Shown here: one piece after another, positions 8,711-26,079 of the stretch | How positions within the stretch are numbered: the first letter of the stretch is position 1 | Layout: each line of letters begins with the position of its first letter | Source of the DNA: Sphingobium subterraneum | Lineage (GTDB): Bacteria; Pseudomonadota; Alphaproteobacteria; Sphingomonadales; Sphingomonadaceae | Direction: 5' to 3' | DNA length: 64,000 nt | Assembly (NCBI RefSeq): GCF_014199435.1 | Contig: NZ_JACIJP010000002.1 | Location: 248,001 to 312,000 of the forward strand | Translations under genes and position numbers: made by a program | Notes under the pieces: model-generated | Told to the model about the DNA's origin: nothing | The model's database searches: none | What the model saw: the letters and a program-made list of their open reading frames with translations, nothing else

Positions 8711-9418
8711 ATGATGACCTTCCGTATCTCCGGCCCTGCCCGTTTCCGTCGCGCGCTGAGTGTTGCTCTGCTCGGCGGGCTTGCCTGCATCGCGGCGCCC
8801 GCATCGGCGCAGTTTTTCTGGTCGCCGCCCAATCTCTCCACGCCGCCGGTGACCGGGGCGGAACCCGAACTGGGCCTCAACCTGCCCGGCGCCAATCCGA
8901 GCGAGCTGCGCTCGGCGCTGGTGTGGCATATGCGCTCGGCACTGAACGTCGCGGCGCTCCAGTGCGATTTCGAGCCGACGCTGCTGACCGTCAGCAATTA
9001 CAACGCGATGCTCGCCCATCACAAATCGGAACTGGGCGCCGCGTTTGATGGCGTATCGGCCTATTTCAAGCGCACGCGCGGCAAGACCTGGCAGAAGGAA
9101 CTCGACCAGTACGGGACGCGGATCTATTCGGGCTATTCGACGGTGCAGGCGCAGCGCGGTTTCTGCCAGACCATGGGATCGGTCGGTCGCGACGCGATCT
9201 TTGCGGAACGCGGGACGCTCTATCAACTGGCGCAGCGGCGCATGGGCGAGGTCCGCAAGTCCCTGGTGCTGAGCGGCGAGCAATATTTCAGCAACCCGGC
9301 CTACAGCTATCGCTCCGCCGTGCCCTCGATGGCGAAGCAGTGCTGGAAGAAAAACCAGCTGAGCGCCGCGTGCCGGGAGAGCTGGGAAAAGGATGTCGTC
9401 GCCCGGTCGGGAAGCTGA
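8711..9418 (+). CDS. Secreted protein of unknown function
   Basis: This 235-residue protein has a classical signal peptide ending ASA-Q (cleavage after about residue 33). The mature part is soluble in character and has four or five cysteines (for example ALQCDF, GFCQTM, KQCWKK and AACRE) that could form periplasmic disulfides. It resembles sphingomonad-specific hypothetical proteins but I know no function. It follows the lipoprotein gene by 1 base. Confidence 0.8.
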   Translation: MMTFRISGPARFRRALSVALLGGLACIAAPASAQFFWSPPNLSTPPVTGAEPELGLNLPGANPSELRSALVWHMRSALNVAALQCDFEPTLLTVSNYNAMLAHHKSELGAAFDGVSAYFKRTRGKTWQKELDQYGTRIYSGYSTVQAQRGFCQTMGSVGRDAIFAERGTLYQLAQRRMGEVRKSLVLSGEQYFSNPAYSYRSAVPSMAKQCWKKNQLSAACRESWEKDVVARSGS

Positions 9419-9447
9419 CCAAGAGCGCGGAACAGGGACCGGAATGA

Positions 9448-9481
9448 CGTCCGGGCGGGCCGTGGGTGGCCCGCCCGGACG
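9448..9481. terminator. Perfect 14-bp GC hairpin between converging genes
   Basis: CGTCCGGGCGGGCC and GGCCCGCCCGGACG form a perfect 14-bp stem with a 6-base loop. No T run follows on either strand, so intrinsic termination is uncertain, but the position between converging genes fits a bidirectional stop. Confidence 0.5.
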
Positions 9482-9495
9482 GTGGTCGCTGTGGC

Positions 9496-9981
9496 CTATT
9501 CCTGATGTTCCTTTTCAGGGGTGATTTCCGCCTCGTCCTTCTCGATGGCCTTGCGGCGTTCGAACACGCTGCGCATATGACGCTCGTCCTCCTCCGACAG
9601 CACCTCCGTAGCGGCCGGGAAGACATCTTCTTCTTCCTCGTCGATATGGTGCAGATACTGGTGGCGCAGCTCGGCGTAGCTGTCCTCCCATTCGTCGGAT
9701 TTCGGATCGGTCGCCGCAAGTTCGTTCAGCAGATCCTCGATCTCCTTGTGCTCGGACACCGAATGCCGCGTTTCCTCCGTCAGGGTCGGTTTGCGCATGA
9801 TGGTCGAGTAGAACGCCTGCTCCTCGGCAGCCGCATGGGCTTTCACTTCGAGCGTGAATTCCTCGAACAACGCACGGTGGTGCGTCGATCCCGCCTCGGC
9901 CGCGTCGATCTGTTCGAGCAACGCGCGGTGCTTGCGGTGATCGGCGATGAGGGAATCGAAGATGGTATTGGCGTGCGCCAT
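9496..9981 (-). CDS. Hemerythrin HHE-domain protein
   Basis: This 161-residue, very acidic helical protein has the histidine/acid spacing of a bacterial hemerythrin-like domain: an early IADHRKHR, then KAHAAAEEQAFY, HSVSEHKEIEDLL and HQYLHHIDEEEEDVFP. These would bind a di-iron centre in a four-helix bundle. Roles proposed for the family include oxygen, NO or iron handling and stress protection. The C-terminal 40 residues are charged (DEAEITPEKEHQE) and probably disordered. It is monocistronic, about 100 bases downstream of the rimM-linked gene. Confidence 0.88.
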   Translation of the reverse strand: MAHANTIFDSLIADHRKHRALLEQIDAAEAGSTHHRALFEEFTLEVKAHAAAEEQAFYSTIMRKPTLTEETRHSVSEHKEIEDLLNELAATDPKSDEWEDSYAELRHQYLHHIDEEEEDVFPAATEVLSEEDERHMRSVFERRKAIEKDEAEITPEKEHQE

Positions 9982-10083
9982 ATTACGTCCTTCTGTGTCA
10001 GAGGGCCGCAGCGGGAGCCGCAGCGGCCCGGATGCAGATCGAACGGACGGATAAAGCAGATGGTTCCGCCGCGAGGCGTCCCG

Positions 10084-10371
10084 TTAGCGGCGCGTGCGGT
10101 CGCGCAGGCGGCGTAGCCAGACGGACCCGCCCCAGCCGAGCGCCACCGCCACCACGCCCCATACCAAGGCGGTGATCCCCACCGCGCGTTGCAGGCTGGC
10201 AAATTCATTGCCCGGATGAGTCAGCGTCGGAATAATGAACAGGGCGGGCACGCCCAGTACGCTGCCGATGGCGGCGAGCCATTTGCGCTCGCGCTTCCAG
10301 CGCACGAGCGACAGCACCCAGCCGAACAAGGTCAGCACCAGAATATAGAGAAACGGCAGAATCTCGGTCAT
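10084..10371 (-). CDS. Small membrane protein downstream of rimM
   Basis: This 95-residue protein has three predicted transmembrane helices (about residues 5-22, 31-48 and 63-82) and a basic C-terminus RRLRDRTRR. Its ATG overlaps the rimM stop by 4 bases, so translation is probably coupled to rimM. The position is where trmD commonly sits in the rpsP-rimM-trmD-rplS order. Function unknown. Confidence 0.7.
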   Translation of the reverse strand: MTEILPFLYILVLTLFGWVLSLVRWKRERKWLAAIGSVLGVPALFIIPTLTHPGNEFASLQRAVGITALVWGVVAVALGWGGSVWLRRLRDRTRR

Positions 10372-10847
10372 TCGACGAACGCCCCATCTATCACGGCGCG
10401 GTCGTCGCCGATCTCCGCCGCCTTGATCGGCACCATGAAGCGCTTGCCGGTCGGCCGCGCGATCTCAAGAATGTCGCCCGCGCCGAAATTTTCCACCGCG
10501 ACGATCCGGCCCAGATCCTCGCCGGTATCCGACACGCAGGGCAGGTCGATGATGTCGACATGATAATATTCGCCCTCGCCCAGCGGTGGCAGGGCAGAGC
10601 GGGGCACGGTGAGCGGCGTTCCGCGCAGAGCTTCGGCCGCGTTACGGTCCGTCACCTCGGCAAAGCGGGCGACCGCGCCATTGGGACCGGGACGCACCGA
10701 CTTGAGCGTCAGCGTGCGTCCGGCCCCATCGAAGCTCTTATAGTGCTTCAGGCTATCCGGCCCTTCGCCGAACAGCTTCAGCCGGACCTCCCCCGTCACT
10801 CCGTGCGCACCGATGATGGCGGCCAGCGTGACGGGGCGGTCTTCCAA
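10368..10847 (-). CDS. rimM: 16S rRNA processing protein RimM
   Basis: This 159-residue assembly factor acts in maturation of the 30S head and binds ribosomal protein S19. The N-terminal barrel motif IGAHGVTGEVRLKLF and the C-terminal PRC-barrel part (DIIDLPCVSDTGEDLGRIVAVENFGAGDILEI and FMVPIK) are clear. It starts 2 bases after the rpsP stop, the normal order. Confidence 0.95.
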   Translation of the reverse strand: MEDRPVTLAAIIGAHGVTGEVRLKLFGEGPDSLKHYKSFDGAGRTLTLKSVRPGPNGAVARFAEVTDRNAAEALRGTPLTVPRSALPPLGEGEYYHVDIIDLPCVSDTGEDLGRIVAVENFGAGDILEIARPTGKRFMVPIKAAEIGDDRAVIDGAFVE

Positions 10848-10849
10848 GA

Positions 10850-11374
10850 TCAGCCCTCGGCCTGTTCCGGAGCGGCATCGCCTTCCGGGGCAGCAGCTTC
10901 TTCAGCAGGAGCCGCTTCTTCGACAGCAGGCGCTTCCTCGGCGACAACGTCCTCAGCGGGCGCTTCTTCGGCCGGAGCAGGCGCAGCGGCCGCTTCCGCA
11001 GCGGCGGCTTCAGCGGCGGCCTTCGCCTCTTCGGCCTCGGCGATCTTCGCGGCCTTGTCCTCGGCGCGATCCTTGGCCTTCTGGCCCGGCTCTGCCTTGT
11101 TGGGGTTGTTGCGGGCTGCGCGTTCCTTCACGCCCGCGGCGTCGAGGAAGCGGGCGACGCGATCGGTCGGCTGCGCGCCCACCGAAACCCAGTGCTTCGC
11201 ACGCTCGACATCGAGCACGATGCGCTTCTCGTCACCCTTGGCGAGCAGCGGGTTGTAGCTGCCGATCCGCTCAATGAAGCGGCCGTCGCGCGGCGAACGG
11301 CTGTCCGACACCACGATCTTGTAATAGGGACGCTTTTTCGAGCCGCCACGCGACAGACGAATGGATGTTGCCAT
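10850..11374 (-). CDS. rpsP: 30S ribosomal protein S16 with a long acidic Ala-rich C-terminal extension
   Basis: Residues 1-82 are the complete S16 fold ([30 protein letters not shown] and [14 protein letters not shown]). A further roughly 90 residues follow, first basic (about 83-110), then almost entirely Ala, Glu and Pro. Most bacteria have S16 of 80-90 residues; long low-complexity tails occur in alphaproteobacteria. The tail is probably disordered. It follows ffh after 54 bases and precedes rimM. Confidence 0.96.
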   Translation of the reverse strand: MATSIRLSRGGSKKRPYYKIVVSDSRSPRDGRFIERIGSYNPLLAKGDEKRIVLDVERAKHWVSVGAQPTDRVARFLDAAGVKERAARNNPNKAEPGQKAKDRAEDKAAKIAEAEEAKAAAEAAAAEAAAAPAPAEEAPAEDVVAEEAPAVEEAAPAEEAAAPEGDAAPEQAEG

Positions 11375-11428
11375 AGACCGAAACCTTACCTTTCTTGCAT
11401 ATTCAGATATTTGAAACGAAACCGAAAA

Positions 11429-12913
11429 TCACTTCTTGAACTTGTCGAACCCGGGAGGAAGACCCCCGCCGCCGCCGGGAAGACCGGGCAGGCCACCGCC
11501 GCCCCCGCCGCCGAGCAAGCCGCCCAGACCACCGAGCGCGCCGCCACCGCCGCCGCCCAGACCCCCCAGGCCACCACCGGCGCCGAACATCTTTGCGAGG
11601 CCGCCCAATCCGCCCATCTTGCGGATCTTCTTCATCGCGCCTTCCATTTCCTGGTGCATCTTCAAGAGGCGGTTGACTTCCTGCACCGTGGTGCCCGATC
11701 CCTTGGCGATGCGGATCTTGCGCTTGGCGTTGATGATCGCGGGGCGCTCGCGCTCCTTGGCGGTCATCGATCCGATGATCGCGTCGAGATGGACCAGCGC
11801 CTTGTCGTTGGCGCCGCTCTGCGCCATCGCCTGTTGCGCCTTCTTGAGGCCGGGGATCATTCCGGCCAGCGCGCCGAGGCCGCCCATCTTCTGCATCTGG
11901 CGCAACTGCATGCGCAGGTCGTTGAGATCGAACTGGCCCTTCGCCATCTTCTTGGCGAGCTTGTCGGCTTCCTCGACATCGATCGCTTCGGCGGCGCGCT
12001 CGACCAGCGATACGACATCGCCCATACCCAGAATGCGCTGCGCGACGCGCTGCGGATGGAAGGGTTCGATCGCATCAAGCTTTTCGCCGGTCCCCGCAAA
12101 CTTGATCGGCGATCCGGTGACCGCGCGCATCGACAGCGCCGCGCCGCCGCGCGCGTCGCCATCCATACGGGTGAGGACGACGCCGGTGAGCGGCACCTGC
12201 TCGGTGAAGTTCTTCGCGACGTTGACCGCGTCCTGCCCGGTCAGCGCGTCGACGACGAGAAGGATTTCCTGCGGGACAGAGGCGGCCGCGACAGCCTTCA
12301 TCTCGTCCATCAGCGCCTGATCGACATGGAGGCGACCGGCGGTGTCGAGCATCACCACGTCGAAGCCCTGCAGCTTCGCGGACTGTAGGGCGCGGCGTGC
12401 GATGTCCACCGGCTGTTGCCCCGCGACGATCGGCAGGGTGGCAACGTCGATCTGCGTGCCGAGGATGGCGAGCTGTTCCTGCGCCGCCGGGCGGTTGACG
12501 TCGAGCGACGCCATCATCACCTTCTTGCGCTCTTTTTCCTTCAGCCGCTTGGCGATCTTGGCGGTGGTCGTCGTCTTGCCCGAGCCCTGCAGGCCGACCA
12601 TCATGATGACGGCGGGCGGCGTGACATCGAGCAGCAGCTCGGACGAGTCCGCGCCGAGAAACTCAGTCAGCGTGTCGCTGACGATCTTGACCACCATCTG
12701 GCCCGGCGTGACCGAACGCAATACGTCCGATCCGACCGCGCGCTCGGTCGCCTTGTCGACGAATTCGCGCACCACGGGGAGGGCAACGTCGGCTTCGAGC
12801 AGCGCGACTCGCACCTCGCGCATCGCGGTGCGCACGTCGTCCTCGGTCAGCGCACCGCGCCCCCGAAGCTTGTCGAACACACCACTCAGGCGATCGCTCA
12901 ATGACTCGAACAT
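11429..12913 (-). CDS. ffh: Signal recognition particle GTPase Ffh with a glycine-rich tail
   Basis: This 494-residue protein binds 4.5S RNA and signal sequences and targets nascent inner-membrane proteins to FtsY. The N-domain is followed by the G domain with P-loop GLQGSGKTT (residues 107-115), LDTAGR and TRMDGDARGG. The methionine-rich M domain ends at about residue 430 with the RNA-binding segment RIAKGSGTTVQEVNRLLK. After it come about 60 residues made mostly of glycine (runs of five to seven Gly) ending LPPGFDKFKK. The 4.5S RNA gene is not in the window as far as I can see. Confidence 0.97.
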   Translation of the reverse strand: MFESLSDRLSGVFDKLRGRGALTEDDVRTAMREVRVALLEADVALPVVREFVDKATERAVGSDVLRSVTPGQMVVKIVSDTLTEFLGADSSELLLDVTPPAVIMMVGLQGSGKTTTTAKIAKRLKEKERKKVMMASLDVNRPAAQEQLAILGTQIDVATLPIVAGQQPVDIARRALQSAKLQGFDVVMLDTAGRLHVDQALMDEMKAVAAASVPQEILLVVDALTGQDAVNVAKNFTEQVPLTGVVLTRMDGDARGGAALSMRAVTGSPIKFAGTGEKLDAIEPFHPQRVAQRILGMGDVVSLVERAAEAIDVEEADKLAKKMAKGQFDLNDLRMQLRQMQKMGGLGALAGMIPGLKKAQQAMAQSGANDKALVHLDAIIGSMTAKERERPAIINAKRKIRIAKGSGTTVQEVNRLLKMHQEMEGAMKKIRKMGGLGGLAKMFGAGGGLGGLGGGGGGALGGLGGLLGGGGGGGLPGLPGGGGGLPPGFDKFKK

Positions 12914-13178
12914 GCCAACCTCAATTGCGGAAACCCGCGGAAAACCGTGTCATCCCCAAACGACAAACACGCCGGTGGGCGAAACCTCGCCGACCAGCGT
13001 CGATCCTTGGACCCATTGGCTCCGTGGATGTCGTCAGGGGTCACGCACCTTGCGAGCGCGCGATATGGTGGGGTCACTAGCGGAAGTGGGGCGAGTTGGC
13101 AAGGTGGTGGGAGGGATCCCCGCTGTGCCAGTCAGTATTGGCTAAATTTGTGATCGCATTTTGAAAGGCCGACGATAC

Positions 13179-13868
13179 TTACAAAATTTTTGAATTCATT
13201 GCCAAGGAACGCAAAATTTCGGGGTCTCCCGTCGCCCAAAGCTGAATGATCGCTAGTGCCGGTAATCCATGTTTGCGTCTCGCAACATTACGCATTTGAC
13301 CAAGGTCATCCGTTTCCAACAACCCAAGTACCATATCACTGTCGAGGTTTGGATTATGCGCGACCTTGTATCGCACCTGCAGAACGGGATCTTTTGACAG
13401 CCGTTTTACAATTGATGGAGAGTAACGGACAATGCCAGCCAATCGCTTACGCCCTTTTTTTCCCAGTCGATCCACCAAGGACTCCATAATTATGGCCGGT
13501 GTATTCGGATTTTGCGCCAAGCCAAGATGAACTCCAGGATAAATATCGTTTACTAGCGCCTGTAACGAAAAAATCGGTGTATTTGGATTCATTGCCACTG
13601 CCCGGCGTACAAGATCGTGATGGTCGCTAGCCAGAAATTGCAATATCCATGCTGGAGTGTGCGATGCCATCGCAACTGCCATTCGAACCCCCGATCTCTT
13701 GTTCCGCGCAAAATCCGCCAATGTGTCTTCTGGGATACGGAAGTTAGAAATAATCGCTCTTTGCAGCCAAAAATTATGGCTTTTAGCTAGTTCGCGCAAA
13801 ATTTCTGGCGACGTAGTCTCAGCCTGCGCCAACGCAAGCTTGACAGCAAGTGTTGTCCTTTTGACCAT
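13179..13868 (-). CDS. LRV/HEAT-like repeat protein on a lower-GC segment
   Basis: The 229-residue product is built of roughly 24-residue repeats with the core VRRAVAMNPNTP...LQALV, VHLGLAQNPNTP...MESLV and VRYKVAHNPN...VLGLL, the pattern of leucine-rich repeat variant (LRV) proteins. The N-terminal cysteine cluster of classical LRV proteins is absent. Codons are much more A/T-rich than in the flanking ffh and rpoC, and the 160 bases upstream are AT-rich too. I chose the ATG at 13868 over a TTG at 13877; neither has a clear ribosome binding site. The function is unknown; a protein-binding scaffold is a reasonable inference, as is recent acquisition. Confidence 0.75.
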   Translation of the reverse strand: MVKRTTLAVKLALAQAETTSPEILRELAKSHNFWLQRAIISNFRIPEDTLADFARNKRSGVRMAVAMASHTPAWILQFLASDHHDLVRRAVAMNPNTPIFSLQALVNDIYPGVHLGLAQNPNTPAIIMESLVDRLGKKGRKRLAGIVRYSPSIVKRLSKDPVLQVRYKVAHNPNLDSDMVLGLLETDDLGQMRNVARRKHGLPALAIIQLWATGDPEILRSLAMNSKIL

Positions 13869-14029
13869 GACGCGCAACCTAATTTTTAGGGCGTTAATAT
13901 TTTGTTGCCCCCAATATAATCCAACAAATTGTTGAATTATATTCTACTTACTTCTGAATATAACGATATTGCAAGCTATAACTACGCATGAGCAAGTATG
14001 ATCGACGAGCTGTGATTACAACACCCAAC
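13869..14029. other. AT-rich intergenic segment between rpoC and the LRV gene
   Basis: About 160 bases of markedly AT-rich DNA (for example AATTGTTGAATTATATTC around 13926) contrast with the surrounding high-GC sequence. It probably includes the promoter of the LRV-type gene. I see no tRNA end, direct repeat pair or transposase that would identify the element that brought it. Confidence 0.5.
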
Positions 14030-14065
14030 AAAAAAGCCCCGCCGAACTTGCATCCGGCGGGGCTT
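14030..14065 (-). terminator. Rho-independent terminator after rpoC
   Basis: On the minus strand AGCCCCGCC and GGCGGGGCT form a 9-bp stem with a 12-base loop followed by six T residues. It lies about 32 bases after the rpoC stop codon and should end the rpoBC transcript. Confidence 0.88.
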
Positions 14066-14096
14066 CCAATTTCTGCGTAACTTGCGCCCTAAGCGA

Positions 14097-18347
<4,251 letters not shown>

Positions 18348-18390
18348 GTCGTATGCTCCTAAGCACGTGGCTTCAGGGATAAATCTACTT

Positions 18391-18490
18391 CCGTTCGCCC
18401 TGAGTGGGACCGAGCTTGTCGAGGGTCTGTATCGAAGGGCCCTTCGATACGCCGCTTCGGCTTCGCTCAGCGGCTACTCAGGACGAACGG
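18391..18490 (+). repeat. Family A palindromic repeat, copy A2, between rpoB and rpoC
   Basis: This 100-base copy begins CCGTTCGCCCTGAGTGGGAC, has the central hairpin GTATCGAAGGGCCCTTCGATAC and ends CTACTCAGGACGAACGG. It fills two thirds of the gap between the rpoB stop and the rpoC start, so it is transcribed as part of the rpoBC message and should fold into a long hairpin. Confidence 0.85.
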
Positions 18491-18500
18491 CAATGGCATG

Positions 18501-22658
<4,158 letters not shown>

Positions 22659-23001
22659 AGTCATCTGCCTTCCGGGCTGTGAGCCGAAATAAATCACATT
22701 TTTTCCGCATCGCAGCAGAATTTCAGCCGATTCGCGTGAGGGCAACCCACGCAAAAAAGTGCGGGCCGGGGCTGTCCGATCCGCACTGTCAGCGTATGAA
22801 AATCCTCTGCAAAAGCCCCATTCGTCGCGGTTCGATCGCCATCAAACCCGGTCCCGGACAGTCGAGAGGAGGGCAGCATCACGCGTGTATTGCCCGCATC
22901 ATGCCGTCCGTCGAGGTCGCTATATAGTCATGCTGTTGGATCTTGAGAAGGGCAAAACGGCTGGTGCCGGTGTTTTGCGACGAGCAGACCCGAAAAGATC
23001 G
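22659..23001. other. Intergenic region upstream of rpoB, no gene seen
   Basis: These 343 bases separate the end of the chemoreceptor gene from rpoB on the same strand. They presumably contain the rpoB promoter and leader. A 62-codon frame inside it has no family resemblance or ribosome binding site, and I see no terminator-like hairpin or RNA gene. Confidence 0.5.
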
Positions 23002-24699
23002 TTACGCGGCGCGGGACTGTGCGCCGGAACCCGCCGCGCGATCGACCCCAGCCCGTCCCTGTCGCAGAAACGCAAGGAATTCGTCGCTGGATTGCCGCAG
23101 AGTGTCCGAGCGGGTGCGCAGCGACTGGACGATACCGCGCATATCCTCCGCAAGCGCGTCGGCCTGACGCGCGTCGAGCACCACGGCCTGCGCGTTTTCC
23201 TGCACGCGATGGGCGGCGTCGGCGGTCCGCGTGGCGGCGTCGACAATGTCTTCGGTCGCTTCGCGCTGCCCCACGGCGGCTTCGGCGATGCTGGCGGCGT
23301 GGGTCGAGACGAGGCCGATGGTCTCGGCGACCGAGCGCATCGCGCCTTCGGTCTGGACCATGCGGGCGTGCGTTTCGGTGATGATGGCGCCGATCCGCGA
23401 CACGGCGTTCTGGGTCTGGTTGGCGAGCTGCTTCACTTCATTGGCGACGATCGCGAAGCCGCGACCCGATTCCCCGGCACGCGCGGCCTCGATCGTGGCG
23501 TTGAGCGAGAGCAGCGAGGTCTGGCTCGCCAGATCCTGGATCAGCGCGACGATGTCGCCGATGCTGCCGGTCTGCGACCCCAGCGCGGTCAGACTGTGGA
23601 GCCCCGTCTCGCCTGCTCCCTGGGCTGCGGCGCCGCTCGCGACCTGCTTGTCCGCTTCGGCGGAGATGCTGGCGGCGGAGATATTAAGGGCTTCGGTCGA
23701 TTCGGCCACGGATTGGATCGCGTGGGTGGTGCTGCTGGCGAGGTCGAGCACATGTTGCGCCTTGGTGCGGGCGCGGGCGTTGATACCGCTGATATCGTCC
23801 GTGGCCAGCGCCAGCGCGTTGAGCGCCTCGTCGAGCTGCTCGGCGACCGCCGCGACGGATTGTTCGTACTGGTGGGCAAGGGTCAGCATCGCCGCCTGCT
23901 GGGCGGCCTCGGCGCTTTGCCGGTCGCGTTCCCGCTGCCGCTGCGCTTCGGCCCGCGCCTGTTCCGCGCGCTCGATCTCCGCGCGTTCGTTTTCCGCCAT
24001 CTGGCGTATATTCTCCGCCATCCGCCGCTCGCTTTCCAGCAGATCCGCATCGGCGCGCATCCGCTGAACGAACTGCCCAGACATCTGCAGATAGGCCTGC
24101 GCCAGCATCACCGCGAAGAGCACGACGGCGGCATACAACAGCCAGGAAATCGGGTTCTGCTGCACGGCGATGTTCAGTTCGCACAGCAGGGTGAGGTTGA
24201 AGATATAGAGCAAGGACGCCGCCGGGATCATCGCAAAGGTCAGACCGCCCACGCAGATCACGCCGATATGGATGCCGAGCAGCATCGTCTGGCTCGCCGG
24301 GTCGGACCCCGCCGCCGCTGAGACCATCAGCCCGCCCCAGCCCAGCGAAATGGCGCCGGTGTAAAGGATCGTCACCCGGTGGCAGGCCGCCACGCTGTCG
24401 TAGTTCACGCGGCAGAAGCGCGTAAAGGGCATGAAGAACTGGGCGAGCACCGCCACGGCGATCTGCCACGCGGTAAACAGCAGCACGAGACCGCCATGCG
24501 GCGCGTTGCGGAACGTGAAGCCGATCGTCAGGGCCAGGATCATCACCGGAATGCAGGTACGCATGACGCCCCGCCCGACCCGCCGGGCCTGTTCCATCCC
24601 GATCTGCTTCAGAAGAGGGTCGCTGTCCGCTTCAAGCGCAAGCGCGACCCGCGCCCGTCGCCGCACGGCATCCACGATCGGTCCACCGGAATTCGTCAT
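23002..24699 (-). CDS. Methyl-accepting chemotaxis protein with a polytopic sensor and no HAMP
   Basis: The 565-residue protein begins with about five or six transmembrane helices (about residues 45-205) rather than the usual pair flanking a periplasmic domain. A charged coiled coil (about 210-265, rich in Glu, Arg, Ala and Gln) follows, then the MCP signalling domain with the conserved hairpin tip [27 protein letters not shown]. No HAMP domain and no C-terminal methyltransferase-docking pentapeptide are evident. It should signal to CheA/CheW; the ligand is unknown. No che genes are nearby. Confidence 0.9.
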   Translation of the reverse strand: MTNSGGPIVDAVRRRARVALALEADSDPLLKQIGMEQARRVGRGVMRTCIPVMILALTIGFTFRNAPHGGLVLLFTAWQIAVAVLAQFFMPFTRFCRVNYDSVAACHRVTILYTGAISLGWGGLMVSAAAGSDPASQTMLLGIHIGVICVGGLTFAMIPAASLLYIFNLTLLCELNIAVQQNPISWLLYAAVVLFAVMLAQAYLQMSGQFVQRMRADADLLESERRMAENIRQMAENERAEIERAEQARAEAQRQRERDRQSAEAAQQAAMLTLAHQYEQSVAAVAEQLDEALNALALATDDISGINARARTKAQHVLDLASSTTHAIQSVAESTEALNISAASISAEADKQVASGAAAQGAGETGLHSLTALGSQTGSIGDIVALIQDLASQTSLLSLNATIEAARAGESGRGFAIVANEVKQLANQTQNAVSRIGAIITETHARMVQTEGAMRSVAETIGLVSTHAASIAEAAVGQREATEDIVDAATRTADAAHRVQENAQAVVLDARQADALAEDMRGIVQSLRTRSDTLRQSSDEFLAFLRQGRAGVDRAAGSGAQSRAA

Positions 24700-24891
24700 T
24701 TTTTCTGTCGCAAACCCATAACATCCAACTGCCCCACTTTAGGACTGCATCCTTAACGAACGTTTACGATGCAGGCGCAGGGGCGTTTAATCGTCCACAT
24801 TCGCGTCGCGTGTCTTTTTCAGACAATCTATACCTCTTCATGCGATAGCGGGCGGCGCGCAGGGGGCGCGGCAGCAAGAATGACAGGTGCC

Positions 24892-26004
24892 ATGAAGATA
24901 TTGCTGGTGTTCGGGACGCGGCCGGAGGCGATCAAGCTGTTTCCCGTGGTGCATGCGTTGCGCGCGCATCCCCATATCGACACGCGCGTGTGCGTGACGG
25001 CGCAGCATCGCGGCCTGCTCGACCAGGTGCTGGAGATCAGCGGGATCGTGCCCGACATCGACCTCGACGTGATGCAGGAGAACCAGACGCTCGACGGGCT
25101 GACGGCGCGGCTGATCGTCGAGCTGGGCAAGACCTTCGACGTCGAGAAACCCGACCGGGTCATCGTGCATGGCGATACGCTGACGACGATGGTCGCGAGC
25201 CTTGCCGCCTATTACCGCAAGATCCCGGTCGCCCATGTCGAGGCGGGGCTACGCAGCGGCGACATCCACCACCCCTGGCCCGAAGAGGTCAACCGGCGGG
25301 TGGTCGCGTGCATCGCCGACATGAACTTCGCGCCGACGCAGGCAGCCGCCGACGCTCTGCACGCCGAGAACCGCGACGCGCGGGGCATTCATATCACGGG
25401 CAACACGGTGATCGACGCGCTGTTGGCCACCAAAAAGCGCATTGATGCCGATCCCGCGCTGGCGGCGGGACTGGACGGGCTGGCGGCGCGCTTCGCGGGC
25501 AAGCGGATCGTCGCCGTCACATCCCACCGGCGCGAGAATTTCGGCGGGGGGATGGAGGCGATCGCGGGCGCGATCCGCGACATCGCCGCGCGCGACGACG
25601 TGGCGCTGATCTTCCCCGTTCACCCCAATCCCAATGTGCGCAGCGTGATGGACGCCCAGCTCGCTGGCCTTAATAATGTCGCGATGATCGATCCGCTCGA
25701 CTATCCGCATTTCGTGCGGCTTCTCGCCATGAGCACGCTGGTGCTGACCGACAGCGGCGGGGTGCAAGAAGAAGCCCCCTCGCTCGGCAAGCCGGTGCTG
25801 GTGATGCGCGAGACCACCGAGCGCCCCGAAGGCGTCACGGCTGGCACGGCGCGGCTGGTCGGCACCGACCGGGCACGGATCGTAAGCGCAGTGTGCGGGT
25901 TGCTGGATGATGCAGAGGCGTACGCCGCCATGGCGCGGGCGCATAATCCGTTCGGCGATGGCAAGGCGGCGGAGCGGATCGCCGGAGTGATTGCCGCGGG
26001 CTGA
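24892..26004 (+). CDS. wecB: UDP-N-acetylglucosamine 2-epimerase (non-hydrolysing)
   Basis: This 370-residue cytoplasmic enzyme converts UDP-GlcNAc to UDP-ManNAc. The N-terminus MKILLVFGTRPEAIK, VHGDTLTTMV, HVEAGLRSGD and the C-terminal LTDSGGVQEEAPSLGKPVLVMRETTERPE are family signatures. I chose the ATG at 24892 for the canonical start and an AGG just upstream; an ATG at 24880 would add MTGA. The next gene is wecC, so the pair makes UDP-ManNAcA for a surface polysaccharide. Confidence 0.95.
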   Translation: MKILLVFGTRPEAIKLFPVVHALRAHPHIDTRVCVTAQHRGLLDQVLEISGIVPDIDLDVMQENQTLDGLTARLIVELGKTFDVEKPDRVIVHGDTLTTMVASLAAYYRKIPVAHVEAGLRSGDIHHPWPEEVNRRVVACIADMNFAPTQAAADALHAENRDARGIHITGNTVIDALLATKKRIDADPALAAGLDGLAARFAGKRIVAVTSHRRENFGGGMEAIAGAIRDIAARDDVALIFPVHPNPNVRSVMDAQLAGLNNVAMIDPLDYPHFVRLLAMSTLVLTDSGGVQEEAPSLGKPVLVMRETTERPEGVTAGTARLVGTDRARIVSAVCGLLDDAEAYAAMARAHNPFGDGKAAERIAGVIAAG

Positions 26005-26079
26005 CACCCGCTACTCACCAAATCTTCAGCTTTCTGCGCGACAAGCGACCCTGAAGTTTCGCCATCAGGATTGTCGTGC

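Noticed and set aside
12914-13178. A possible 4.5S RNA or other RNA gene beside ffh
   Set aside because: I could not find the conserved GGAA-type tetraloop and stem arrangement of SRP RNA in this 265-base gap; nothing supportable was seen.
22692-22882. A 62-codon minus-strand frame upstream of rpoB
   Set aside because: No ribosome binding site, no family resemblance, and composition like the flanking leader DNA.
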